DNA from: SAR324 cluster bacterium
Lineage (GTDB): Bacteria > SAR324 > XYD2-FULL-50-16
NCBI GenBank assembly: GCA_028282885.1
Contig: JANQGX010000082.1
Coordinates: 1-63,271, forward strand
DNA length: 63,271 nucleotides
Direction of reading: 5' to 3'
Position numbers and translations under genes: made by a program. The notes under the pieces are model-generated. The model was given only the letters and a program-made list of their open reading frames with translations, did not search any database and was not told the DNA's origin. Below are positions 54,764 to 63,128 of this stretch, piece by piece (the first letter of the stretch is position 1; every line of letters starts with the position of its first letter).

Positions 54764-56017
54764 ATGATTTCAATCTCCGCCAAACTGAAAAAAAGATTTG
54801 CGGAAGTCAGGGACTACCTCGACCTACTGGAAGACCCCATGGGACTTGAAGACCGATTCCCGGGAATATCCGCAGTCAGGGATAACCGCAACAGGATCAT
54901 CCCCGGTGCCCTTCGTTATGGAGATGAGAATATCAAAAACAGTGTCACTATCCTGGGTGGTATCCACATGAATGAACTGTCCGGATTATACGCACTGTTA
55001 AGGTTTCACCGGGATTGGCTGGCAGGGTCACGACCGAAAAACATGACCGTACTGACCGCTATCGGTCATCCGGAGCGCACCAGGGAGTTCATTGATGCCG
55101 TCCTCAGTACCGACCGGATGTCTCCCACAGCCTGGTCCGATTTTCGAAGGACCAAGGATCTGTACAACTTCAACCGAATTTCCTGGGATATACTGACCAA
55201 AAAAGAGCTCGCCGGTAACGACGAACAGCGAGCTCACGATATCATCAAACATGTCATTGCTCCTTCGCGGGGCAGGGTCCTTGATCTCCACAACACTTCT
55301 ACTGAAGCCCCGCCCATTGTTACGCTGTTCATGGAAGAGGGTGATACGCCACAACAGAGTGTTGACCGGCTGAAAGCTACCGGTGTTACAAACAATTTGC
55401 CGATCAGGGACTTCATCATCTGGAAACCGGGACCGTATAATGGCATGGAATCTATCCGTTCCTTCGGGGAGTATGATTCCGATGCTCAACCCATCCTTAT
55501 CGAATCCGGAACAGGATTTGATCCCGACTCCTTTGAGAGAGCCTATCAATATGCCCGGATTTGGCTGAATAACGTCGCAAACCTGGATTTGGAAGAACCT
55601 GCGACCGATTCGGAATCCCTGCAGCATGTCACGCATGCTCATTATGTTGAAACCGGCGCTCTTTATCACCCCCACGTCAGACCTTTGGATTTTCGCTATA
55701 TGGATAGTAAGGCGTTTAAGGAAGCGGAAAAAGACACCCTGGTTCTGATCAGGGATCGTCCGTCTTTGAACGCCATTACCGGCTGGTCCGAGAAAGCCCG
55801 GCTGGCCCTTGAGAAATTGAATGACCAGAACCTGGCAAAAGACCGGCTGGATAATTTCAAACCCATCAGCAAGGGGGATATCATTGCAATTGGCCTTAAA
55901 ACAGGCCTTGAGATAAGAAGTCCACAGGATGGACATGTTCTGATGGTTGGTTCCGACCCGTGCATCACTCCGGCATTTAACGAGTCCATCGCCAATTTCA
56001 GCATTATGTTGCGTTGA
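54764..56017 (+). CDS. M14-family deacylase (succinylglutamate desuccinylase / aspartoacylase-like)
   Basis: 417 aa. Zinc ligands His68 and Glu71 are in GGIHMNE (family GGxHGNE) and His176 in LDLHNTS; LIESGTGFD resembles the catalytic Glu segment. A ~120-residue C-terminal beta domain (~290-415) is present, as in aspartoacylases. These enzymes remove an acyl group from an N-acyl amino acid or related amide. The gene follows the phosphoesterase by one base and precedes a class III aminotransferase, suggesting a route of import, deacylation and transamination. A similar deacylase plus aminotransferase pair is known from ectoine breakdown (DoeB/DoeD), but the ectoine hydrolase is not here. Confidence 0.82.
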   Translation: MISISAKLKKRFAEVRDYLDLLEDPMGLEDRFPGISAVRDNRNRIIPGALRYGDENIKNSVTILGGIHMNELSGLYALLRFHRDWLAGSRPKNMTVLTAIGHPERTREFIDAVLSTDRMSPTAWSDFRRTKDLYNFNRISWDILTKKELAGNDEQRAHDIIKHVIAPSRGRVLDLHNTSTEAPPIVTLFMEEGDTPQQSVDRLKATGVTNNLPIRDFIIWKPGPYNGMESIRSFGEYDSDAQPILIESGTGFDPDSFERAYQYARIWLNNVANLDLEEPATDSESLQHVTHAHYVETGALYHPHVRPLDFRYMDSKAFKEAEKDTLVLIRDRPSLNAITGWSEKARLALEKLNDQNLAKDRLDNFKPISKGDIIAIGLKTGLEIRSPQDGHVLMVGSDPCITPAFNESIANFSIMLR

Positions 56018-56091
56018 TTTCCGGTGACAATCCGCACGAACCCTATTCGCAAAATCCTGCACATTTTACAACATTACGGAGCCGGGAAAAC

Positions 56092-57369
56092 ATGAATTCT
56101 GAAGAGATATTGCAACATCGCCACAAACTCCTGGGCAGGAATTTCCCTCTTTTCTATCATCAGCCGCTTCATCTTGTGCGCGGCAAAGGTGTCTGGTTAT
56201 GGGATGCTGAAGGAAAGCGCTATCTGGATGCCTATAACAACGTACCGGTCGTTGGCCATTGCCATCCCTATGTCGTGGAGGCGATGACAAAACAGGCCGG
56301 AACCCTGAATACACACACGCGTTACCTCCATGAGAATATAGTGGAATATTCAGAGCGCTTGTTGAACACCTTCGACGATTCTCTCTCCATGGCAATGCTC
56401 ACCTGTACTGGCAGTGAAGCAAACGAACTCGCACTGCGCATGGCACGTCATTGCACCGGGGGAGACGGGATCATTGTAACCGATTTTGCCTACCACGGAA
56501 ACACAACCGCCATTGCGGAAATCAGTACAGCCTTCATGCCCGCAACCGGAAAAACGAAACGGGTCGGGATTATTCCCTCCCCGGATTCCTACCGGCCACT
56601 CCGGGGACTTACAGGTGAGGCATTGGCAGATGCCTACGCTGATGAGGTCAAAAAGGTTATCGATCAATTTCACACTCTTGGTATCAAGCCGGCAGCCCTT
56701 ATCATCTGTCCCGAATTTGCCATTGAAGGACTGCTGGATGTCCCCGGCAACTTTATCGAACAGGCGGTAAGTCATGTCAGGGAGGCCGGCGGACTTTATA
56801 TTGCAGATGAGGTTCAGGGAGGGTTCGGTCGTACCGGAACCATGTGGAGTCATCAGCGAGCCCAGGTTGTACCGGACATTGTTACCATGGGCAAACCAAT
56901 GGGCAACGGTTACCCCCTTGCCGGTGTTGCTGCCAGAGGTGAATTGGCCACCGAGTTCGGCCAACATGCCATGTATTTTAACACCTTTGGCGGCAATCCG
57001 GTATCTTGTGCTGTGGGAAAAGCGGTTCTTGACGTTTTCGAAAAAGAGGAACTGCTGCAAAATGCCAATGAAACAGGCCCCTACCTGGCCAATGGATTGG
57101 AGCTATTAAAAGCCAGGTATGATATCATCGGCGATGTCCGCCATCGCGGTCTGTTTTTCGGAGTGGAACTGGTCACCGATCGCATCAGAAAAACACCTGC
57201 AACCAAAGAGGCAGATCGGGTGGTTAACCTGATGCGTGAACAGGGTGTTTTGATTGGCAAAATAGGCCCGCATGACTGTGTTTTGAAAATACGCCCTCCT
57301 CTACCGTTTAAAACCGATCATGCGGATCTCCTGCTGTCGGTTTTGGATGAAGCCCTGACAAGGCTTTAG
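56092..57369 (+). CDS. Class III PLP aminotransferase
   Basis: 425 aa from ATG 56092; the frame is open to 56014 but the conserved N-terminus begins here. The family blocks are clear: GVWLWDAEGKRYLDAYNNV, CTGSEANELALRMAR, YHGNTTAI, IADEVQGGFGRTG and PLP lysine Lys268 in TMGKPMGNGYP. Omega-amino acid, ornithine, diaminobutyrate and alanine-glyoxylate enzymes belong to this family; the sequence alone does not choose. The gene closes the import/deacylation operon. Confidence 0.93.
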   Translation: MNSEEILQHRHKLLGRNFPLFYHQPLHLVRGKGVWLWDAEGKRYLDAYNNVPVVGHCHPYVVEAMTKQAGTLNTHTRYLHENIVEYSERLLNTFDDSLSMAMLTCTGSEANELALRMARHCTGGDGIIVTDFAYHGNTTAIAEISTAFMPATGKTKRVGIIPSPDSYRPLRGLTGEALADAYADEVKKVIDQFHTLGIKPAALIICPEFAIEGLLDVPGNFIEQAVSHVREAGGLYIADEVQGGFGRTGTMWSHQRAQVVPDIVTMGKPMGNGYPLAGVAARGELATEFGQHAMYFNTFGGNPVSCAVGKAVLDVFEKEELLQNANETGPYLANGLELLKARYDIIGDVRHRGLFFGVELVTDRIRKTPATKEADRVVNLMREQGVLIGKIGPHDCVLKIRPPLPFKTDHADLLLSVLDEALTRL

Positions 57370-57541
57370 CTGAAGGAGAACAAGATCTGTCAAGATCGCA
57401 AAAGGACGATCCATCAATGTGATCCGTCAATGCGTCTGATCCTTTGCTTGTGATACATTCGGTTTTATTGGTCAAAGCAGATGGTTTATCAGTGATATCA
57501 TAAGAGAATCAATCACAAGATTCACCAAAAGGGGCTTTCTC

Positions 57542-58351
57542 ATGATAAGGTATCTGACTGTATTTTTGATTCTCATTTCCAGTGGAACTGCGATTTTCGG
57601 TCAGGAGGTGAGAATCTGTGATGATGGTGCCGAATGGCCGCCATACCTGTATTACCAACGTGTCAACGGAGAGATCAACAAAAAGGTTCTGGAAGGGGCT
57701 GTCAAGGAGTTGTTTGATTTCATTTTCAAGGAAGCTGGAATGGAATACTCCCTCAGGTTGATTCCCTGGAAAAGATGCCTTCTCGAAGTTGAAAATTTCG
57801 ACACCAGCGGCAAATATGAGATTTTCGGGAACGGCAGTTACGGCCCTCACAGAGCGGAAAAATTCTGGCCCAGCCTGCCCATGTATATCACACATCGGGG
57901 TGTTTTCTATTCCGAGAAACGATTTCCGCAGGGCCCCGGCATCAGGAAAAAATCCGACGTCGCCAAATTTCGTTTGTGCGGCGTTGACGGTTATGATTAT
58001 ACGGATATCTTTAAATGGGGTGACAATATTAAAATCGACCAGGGAGCCAAATCCAATGGCGCAGCACTCAAGAAAATTGCTGTCGGCAGGTGCGATATTA
58101 TGATCACCAGCATGGAGCCGATCTATGGAGCAGCGGCAGTAGGCAACCTGAAGATCCCCGATGGTATTAAAAGCTATCCCATGCCGGGACTGTCGCCCAG
58201 CATCTTTCATTTCTGGATCTCGAAAAAATCCCCCAGGGCTCTTGAACTACAGGCTTTGCTGAATAAGGCCTTGATGAACGCGATATACACCCGGACCTAC
58301 AAAAAGATTTTTGAAAAGTACTTTCCCGAATTACCCGTTCTTTACGAATGA
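57542..58351 (+). CDS. Periplasmic solute-binding protein, family 3-like
   Basis: 269 aa with a signal peptide cleaved near IFG-QE (~21). The fold is SBP_bac_3-like: EVRICDDGAEWPPY at the mature N-terminus and a hinge region around GVDGYDYTDIF, with the second lobe ending in IYTRTYKKIFEKYF. No permease or ATPase is adjacent. The next gene, 63 bases on, is a membrane sensor kinase, so it may present a ligand to that sensor rather than to a transporter. Confidence 0.85.
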   Translation: MIRYLTVFLILISSGTAIFGQEVRICDDGAEWPPYLYYQRVNGEINKKVLEGAVKELFDFIFKEAGMEYSLRLIPWKRCLLEVENFDTSGKYEIFGNGSYGPHRAEKFWPSLPMYITHRGVFYSEKRFPQGPGIRKKSDVAKFRLCGVDGYDYTDIFKWGDNIKIDQGAKSNGAALKKIAVGRCDIMITSMEPIYGAAAVGNLKIPDGIKSYPMPGLSPSIFHFWISKKSPRALELQALLNKALMNAIYTRTYKKIFEKYFPELPVLYE

Positions 58352-58414
58352 AGCCGTCTGAGGAGTTGATATTGAACAGATCGTCAATAAAATCTAAAGT
58401 CTGGAAGTAGAAAT

Positions 58415-59938
58415 ATGTTCAAAATTTTGCAATTTTTTTCACGAAGATTGAGATATCGACTGTCTTATCGACTTTTGGTTGCCATTTTGATCTGCAGCTC
58501 CTTTTTTACCCTGTTGATAACAGCCTTTCAGCTCTACTTCGACTACCAGAATAATATTGAGGTTATCGATGCCAATATCGATCTTGTGGAGCAGAGCTAC
58601 CTGGATGCCATCACCGCAAGTGTCTACCATATCGACTACTCCCAATTGAAAATTCTCCTGTTGGGAGTAGTCAGCTTGCAGGACATTGAGTATGTCCACG
58701 TAGTTGATCAATCCGACCCGGACAATTTCAGCCTGGAAGTTGGCAACCCGAAAGCGCCCAAGGATATCATCAGAAAATATCCATTGGAAATCACTAATGA
58801 GTTCAACCAACTGGTCCGATTCGGGTCCATGACCGTGACAGCCAGCCTGGAGGGGGTGTATAACCGACTCTTTGAAAAAACAATGGTTATTCTGGTCAGT
58901 AACGCGACTAAAACCTTTCCCGCATCCCTCTGTATCCTCCTCATCATTCAATGGCTGATCACCCGCCATCTTCAAACCATGGCGGACTATGCAGACGGGC
59001 TTAACCTGGACAAGCTGGAAAAAAGGCTCAAGCTGAAGCGAAGGAAGCGAAAACCCAAAAATATGGATGAGCTTGATACCGTGGTCAACTCCATCAACAT
59101 GCTGGGAATTCGTCTCAACAACGAGTTTCTGGAACGAAAGTTGACCAACGAGATGATCATACAGAATGAAAAGATGAAATCCCTGGGGGAGCTGGCTGCC
59201 GGTATTGCTCATGAGATCAACAATCCTAATAATTTCATCCTGCTCAACAGCGTGATTCTGAAAGACTCCTGGGACAGAATCATGCCCATTCTGGAGCGCT
59301 ACCATGCAGAAGCCGGTGATTTCAATGTAAACGGAATTCCATTTTCCGATCTCCGCAACCACATTCCCGAACTGTTCAAGGGAATTCTGGAGGGTGGTGA
59401 GAAGATTAAAAGAATCGTACGCGGCATGAAGGAGTATTCCTACCCCGAAGATGCCGCTAAAAGAACGGCCGTATCCATTAAGAGGGTTCTGGAATCTACA
59501 CTGGTGCTTCTGGACAACGACCTGAAGAAAAAGACGGAAAATCTCGACGTGCGCTTTGAAAGGGATCTGTTTGCGGTCTGGGGAAATTTTCAGCGACTGG
59601 AACAGGTTTTCATTAACCTGCTGCAGAACGCCTGCGATGCTTTGACCAATCCCAAACAACATATCATTATCGAAACCCTCAACGATACGGAAAATGACAA
59701 TGTCGTCATCAGTATCAAGGATAACGGCACCGGCATCAAAAAGGAACATTTGAACAGGATCGAGGAACCGTTCTTCACCACCAAACGAAAAAACGGCGGG
59801 ACCGGGCTGGGACTGTTCATCTGCTCCGGAATCATCGAAGAGCACGAGGGCACAATGACGTTCGACTCAGCACCCGGAAAAGGGACTACCGTCACCATAA
59901 CCCTGCCCATGATGAAGGATGAGAATGGAGAATCTTGA
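58415..59938 (+). CDS. Membrane sensor histidine kinase
   Basis: 507 aa. A periplasmic sensing region (~45-155) lies between two membrane helices (~22-44 and ~160-185). A HAMP-like basic helix and coiled coil follow, then HisKA with phospho-acceptor His266 in AAGIAHEINNPNNF, and HATPase (NLLQNACDAL, DNGTGIKKEH, GTGLGLFI). The HisKA type is that of the REC-kinase at 38513. No receiver gene is adjacent. It overlaps the aspartase-like gene by 14 bases, an unusual coupling of a sensor with an amino acid lyase. Confidence 0.92.
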   Translation: MFKILQFFSRRLRYRLSYRLLVAILICSSFFTLLITAFQLYFDYQNNIEVIDANIDLVEQSYLDAITASVYHIDYSQLKILLLGVVSLQDIEYVHVVDQSDPDNFSLEVGNPKAPKDIIRKYPLEITNEFNQLVRFGSMTVTASLEGVYNRLFEKTMVILVSNATKTFPASLCILLIIQWLITRHLQTMADYADGLNLDKLEKRLKLKRRKRKPKNMDELDTVVNSINMLGIRLNNEFLERKLTNEMIIQNEKMKSLGELAAGIAHEINNPNNFILLNSVILKDSWDRIMPILERYHAEAGDFNVNGIPFSDLRNHIPELFKGILEGGEKIKRIVRGMKEYSYPEDAAKRTAVSIKRVLESTLVLLDNDLKKKTENLDVRFERDLFAVWGNFQRLEQVFINLLQNACDALTNPKQHIIIETLNDTENDNVVISIKDNGTGIKKEHLNRIEEPFFTTKRKNGGTGLGLFICSGIIEEHEGTMTFDSAPGKGTTVTITLPMMKDENGES

Positions 59939-61280
59939 ATATCGCACAGAGGTTGACCTGATTGGCAAATATAATGTTCCCGCAAATATGCCATATGGAA
60001 TCCATACAGCCAGGGCAAAAGAGAATTTTCCCCTGGCAGGTGAAAAAAGTATAGGGGATTATCCGACCCTGATTCAGGGATTAATGTACGTGAAAAAGGC
60101 GGCAGCAAAGGTTAACGGGAATATCGAACAACTTGATAAGCAACACGCAAACGCCATCATCGATGCGGCTGACACTATTCTTTCAAGTTTCCCTCGACAA
60201 TGGTTTCCCATTCATCGCTTCCACGGTGGTGGCGGAACATCGGCAAATATGAATGCCAATGAAATCCTTGCAAACCTGGGAGAAAGCATCCTCGGTGGTC
60301 AATGGGGACAGTATCGATTACTTCACCCCAACAACCAGGTCAACCTCAACCAATCTACCAATGACGTCTACCCCACTGCCTGCCATATAGCGATTATCCT
60401 CAAATGGGCTCGTTTGGAAAAAGAGCTGCAGCAGTTGATTGATCTTCTCCAAATCAAGAAAAACCAGCTTGGTTTTCAAAAAAGAATAGCGCGAACCTGT
60501 CTGCAGGATGCTGTAACAAGCACATATGGAGATCTGCTTAACGGATATGAGTCTTTTTTCCGTCGCTCTTCGGAGCAGTTGGAGAAGTGCGTGGGTAACC
60601 TTTACCTTATCAATCTTGGCGGCACCATCATCGGCAGAAAGGAGGATGTTCCACCGGGCTTTCTTCAGCAGATTGTTCCCGCCTTGAGGCAGGTGCTGGG
60701 AGATAGCCGATATCAACAGGCCCCGGATCTTTTTGACGCTGCTCAAAACTGCGATGATATGGCCAGGGTATCATCTGAATTGGCTATGTTGGCCAGGGGA
60801 TTTATCAAAATATGCAAGGATTTTCGTCTGATGAGTTCAGGACCGGAAACAGGAATAAATGAGATACATCTTCCATCGATGCAGGCCGGTTCATCCATTA
60901 TGCCGGGCAAGGTGAACCCCGTAATCCCCGAATTTGCCATCCAGCTTTGTTTTCAGACCATTGGACTTAATGCCGCCTGTGAAAGAGCTGTTGAGCACGG
61001 TGAACTGGATCTGAACATCTGGGAAAGCCTCTTCGTGTTTTCCCTTATTGATGCTATTGAACTTCAGATCAATGCTTTAAATACTTTCGGCACCAAATGT
61101 CTGGCCGGGTTCCAGGTTAACACAAGCAAAAACAAGAAGAATATCGAAGCGACGATTCCCCTGCTCACCGAACTCATGAAAAAGCATGGCTATTCTGCGA
61201 TCAGTAACCTCTACAAGGAATCCGATGGAGATATTACACAGTTTCGAAAATTGATGAAAGAGAATAATCTCTCGATCTGA
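59925..61280 (+). CDS. aspA: Aspartate ammonia-lyase-like (aspartase/fumarase superfamily)
   Basis: 451 aa from ATG 59925, chosen because GAAGG lies six bases upstream, whereas ATG 59919 would touch it. The three conserved regions are QSTNDVYPTA, TCLQDAVT and the signature AGSSIMPGKVNP with the catalytic Ser. The opening (DLIGKYNVPANMPYGIHTARAKENF) and PxxRFHGGGGTSANMNANE match AspA rather than fumarase or argininosuccinate lyase. Aspartase releases ammonia from aspartate to give fumarate. Some changes from E. coli AspA in substrate loops leave a related amino acid possible. Confidence 0.85.
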   Translation: MENLEYRTEVDLIGKYNVPANMPYGIHTARAKENFPLAGEKSIGDYPTLIQGLMYVKKAAAKVNGNIEQLDKQHANAIIDAADTILSSFPRQWFPIHRFHGGGGTSANMNANEILANLGESILGGQWGQYRLLHPNNQVNLNQSTNDVYPTACHIAIILKWARLEKELQQLIDLLQIKKNQLGFQKRIARTCLQDAVTSTYGDLLNGYESFFRRSSEQLEKCVGNLYLINLGGTIIGRKEDVPPGFLQQIVPALRQVLGDSRYQQAPDLFDAAQNCDDMARVSSELAMLARGFIKICKDFRLMSSGPETGINEIHLPSMQAGSSIMPGKVNPVIPEFAIQLCFQTIGLNAACERAVEHGELDLNIWESLFVFSLIDAIELQINALNTFGTKCLAGFQVNTSKNKKNIEATIPLLTELMKKHGYSAISNLYKESDGDITQFRKLMKENNLSI

Positions 61281-61300
61281 CCCGAAATATCGTCTCGACC

Positions 61301-62107
61301 TCAATTCGCAGGGGGTTCCTTAACAGGGACTGCGACATCTGCCAATTCCACTTTCCAGTGTTTTGTCAGAACATCAACGATTCGGGGCCGGACAACATGA
61401 TTTGCTACCCAAAACTCCTCATCTTTGGATAAATCCTGATTGTAATATTCACTCAGTTCGAACGGAGCACCAAATTCGATCTTCAGTTTCAATGGCAATG
61501 GGGGTAACATGATCACCGGGGTGTTGGGGCCACGGTCCACGGGTTTTTCGGTAAAAATCGGACAGGCTTCGCGAAAACCGACCATACCTGCGGGTACAAT
61601 AGGGACTTTATATCGCAATGCTAATCGAACGATGCCGGGATAGAACATATCGATCTGTCGGCGATTTTTAAAAAGCCCTGAATGCCCTTCCGGGTAGATG
61701 GCAACCGTTGCGGGATAGAAATATCCGTTGTCCAGCAGATACTGATCGATCAATTCGTAGTTTACTCCCCCGCGAGTGGGAATGGGAATACCGCTTCCGA
61801 TATAATACCTGCCCCACCAGTTGTTCAGATAATGCCACTCTTCAACGATCAACGTTTGAATCTGGCGATCCGGCAGGCAACAATCGTTCAGGGCAACATT
61901 GTCGAGATCGAATCCACCGCCGTGATTTGCCGCTATAAGGGATGCTCCGTCAGGTACGTTTTCCCTGCCGATAACCTCCAGGCGATGATAGAATTGAAAA
62001 TATCGTCTGAAGAAAGCTTTTCTACGCTTGTTATAGACCTTCCATTCACGCTGATAGCTCTCCATGCGTGCTATCAGGCTTGCGGTATCTGAGTTCATAC
62101 AAATCAT
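61301..62107 (-). CDS. Lysophospholipid acyltransferase family protein
   Basis: 268 aa from ATG 62107; the frame continues to a TTG at 62182 but those residues do not look native. The HX4D acyltransferase motif is seen in AANHGGGFDLDN, and motif III as YPEGHSG in place of PEGTRS. A hydrophobic-aromatic stretch precedes it (AFFRRYFQFYHRLEVIG). Such enzymes acylate lysophosphatidate or other glycerol lipids at the inner membrane. It is convergent with the aspartase-like gene, with 20 bases between the stops. Confidence 0.85.
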   Translation of the reverse strand: MICMNSDTASLIARMESYQREWKVYNKRRKAFFRRYFQFYHRLEVIGRENVPDGASLIAANHGGGFDLDNVALNDCCLPDRQIQTLIVEEWHYLNNWWGRYYIGSGIPIPTRGGVNYELIDQYLLDNGYFYPATVAIYPEGHSGLFKNRRQIDMFYPGIVRLALRYKVPIVPAGMVGFREACPIFTEKPVDRGPNTPVIMLPPLPLKLKIEFGAPFELSEYYNQDLSKDEEFWVANHVVRPRIVDVLTKHWKVELADVAVPVKEPPAN

Positions 62108-62236
62108 TCGCTGGATGTGTGACAAACAGGACGGTAGTGTCAGTAAAATTTGAACAGACTTCCTGGCTCGAAGGTTCAGCAAAGCCTAACCGGATAAAAC
62201 AAAGTTTGTAAACAGCAAGAAAGTCAGATTGGTCGA

Positions 62237-62500
62237 TTAAATGCCGCTATGCAGAAAGTAGGGATTCTGCCTGCTATCCGGTCGTACCGATACAGGTAGC
62301 AATGGCGGCAGGGACGACTGCTTTCTAAGCTTCGCTTTCCAATAGGTGAAGGTATGCTTGTTCAGTTGGTTTTGCAGGCAGTATTCAACCTGGGTCAGAC
62401 CGGATTCCTGCCAGGCATCAAGATGATGACGCCAACAGGCTCTCTTGGATTGTCGGGTTGTTTTTTCAACAGGTTTGATCTTATCATTACTCATAGACAT
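62237..62500 (-). pseudogene. IS66 TnpA-type remnant
   Basis: 87 aa. Residues ~18-58 match the IS66 accessory protein TnpA: WRHHLDAWQESGLTQVEYC followed by HTFTYWKAKL. AAGGAG precedes the ATG at 62500. The reading frame ends after 87 codons, shorter than typical TnpA, and no TnpB or TnpC follows on the minus strand: only about 130 bases separate it from the acyltransferase start. It is therefore a leftover of an insertion, not an active element. No terminal repeats could be identified. Confidence 0.7.
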
Positions 62501-62603
62501 GCTCCTTGCTCGTGTTAATCTTAATCCCGCCGACGAATCTTTCGGCACTGAGCATGTTATGACAGATTTTTGACCCTCCTGGAAGATGGGGTTAAATATG
62601 CGC

Positions 62604-62858
62604 TTACGACTGTTTGAATTTCTCGTTATTAGCAATCAAATTGAAAAGAGTATCGGTGCCAGGCCGTTTGAGTAAACGAACAATAGCTTCATTGTCTGCG
62701 GAATCGATGTACTCAACGGCACTCCGCTGGTCGACATCAAGCCATACATTCCATAATGCAGCCATCGCCCATCGATCGTTGACCACGCTATGTCTCGCTG
62801 TGTCTCGTTCCTGATTTAAAAATACCCAGCTACCAGTTCTTTTTGTCATTCCCGCCAT
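62604..62858 (-). CDS. Hypothetical small protein (84 aa)
   Basis: 84 aa, acidic, soluble, not recognised. The segment WAMAALWNVWLDVDQRSAVEYIDSADNEAIV is mostly helical. A proper ribosome-binding site (GGAG, seven bases before the ATG) supports translation. The gene lies in an AT-rich accessory stretch next to an IS remnant, and its start overlaps the end of another small frame. It could be a cassette-type gene. Confidence 0.45.
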   Translation of the reverse strand: MAGMTKRTGSWVFLNQERDTARHSVVNDRWAMAALWNVWLDVDQRSAVEYIDSADNEAIVRLLKRPGTDTLFNLIANNEKFKQS

Positions 62859-63036
62859 TTTCGCTCCACAGCCCTTTTAATTCACACTCGATTCTTTCAT
62901 CGTGAATTAACGATGGAATATGCACAGGTTTTGACAAATATCTATCTAGAAATGTATCCTTCACACGATTTCCCGATCGATTAATACAAACCCGAGGTTG
63001 CAGGAAAATCACAAATAACGCAATAGACAGAATCAT
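62830..63036 (-). CDS. Possible small membrane-anchored protein
   Basis: 68 aa from ATG 63036, with one hydrophobic segment at the N-terminus (MILSIALFVIFLQP) followed by a charged region. It overlaps the next small frame by 29 bases and contains that gene's ribosome-binding site. No ribosome-binding site of its own is evident and no homologue comes to mind. It may be spurious. Confidence 0.25.
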   Translation of the reverse strand: MILSIALFVIFLQPRVCINRSGNRVKDTFLDRYLSKPVHIPSLIHDERIECELKGLWSENGGNDKKNW

Positions 63037-63097
63037 TAAATAACGGACTATACAGATTCTATCTAACACAATAGTTAACAATTCTGTCTATTTAACT

Positions 63098-63128
63098 GAT
63101 AAGCAGACCCTGAACGGGCCTGCTTATC
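63098..63128. repeat. Perfect-type hairpin GATAAGCAG...CTGCTTATC
   Basis: Twelve of thirteen pairs (GATAAGCAG at 63098-63106 with CTGCTTATC at 63120-63128, then CCC with GGG) around the loop TGAAC. No T-run follows on either strand. The left arm also matches, inverted and with one mismatch, GGGTCTGCCTATC at 63180-63192, so several related palindromic units are interleaved here. Confidence 0.6.

Noticed and set aside
55028..56062. 344-codon open frame antisense to the M14 deacylase
   Set aside because: The plus-strand gene has zinc ligands and operon context; the antisense frame has neither.
54764..57369. Ectoine degradation (DoeB/DoeD) pair
   Set aside because: The ectoine hydrolase DoeA is missing, the deacylase is much longer than DoeB, and the transporter is peptide type rather than ectoine type.
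58439..59845. 468-codon open frame antisense to the sensor kinase gene
   Set aside because: A shadow of the kinase coding strand, without a signature or a start context of its own.
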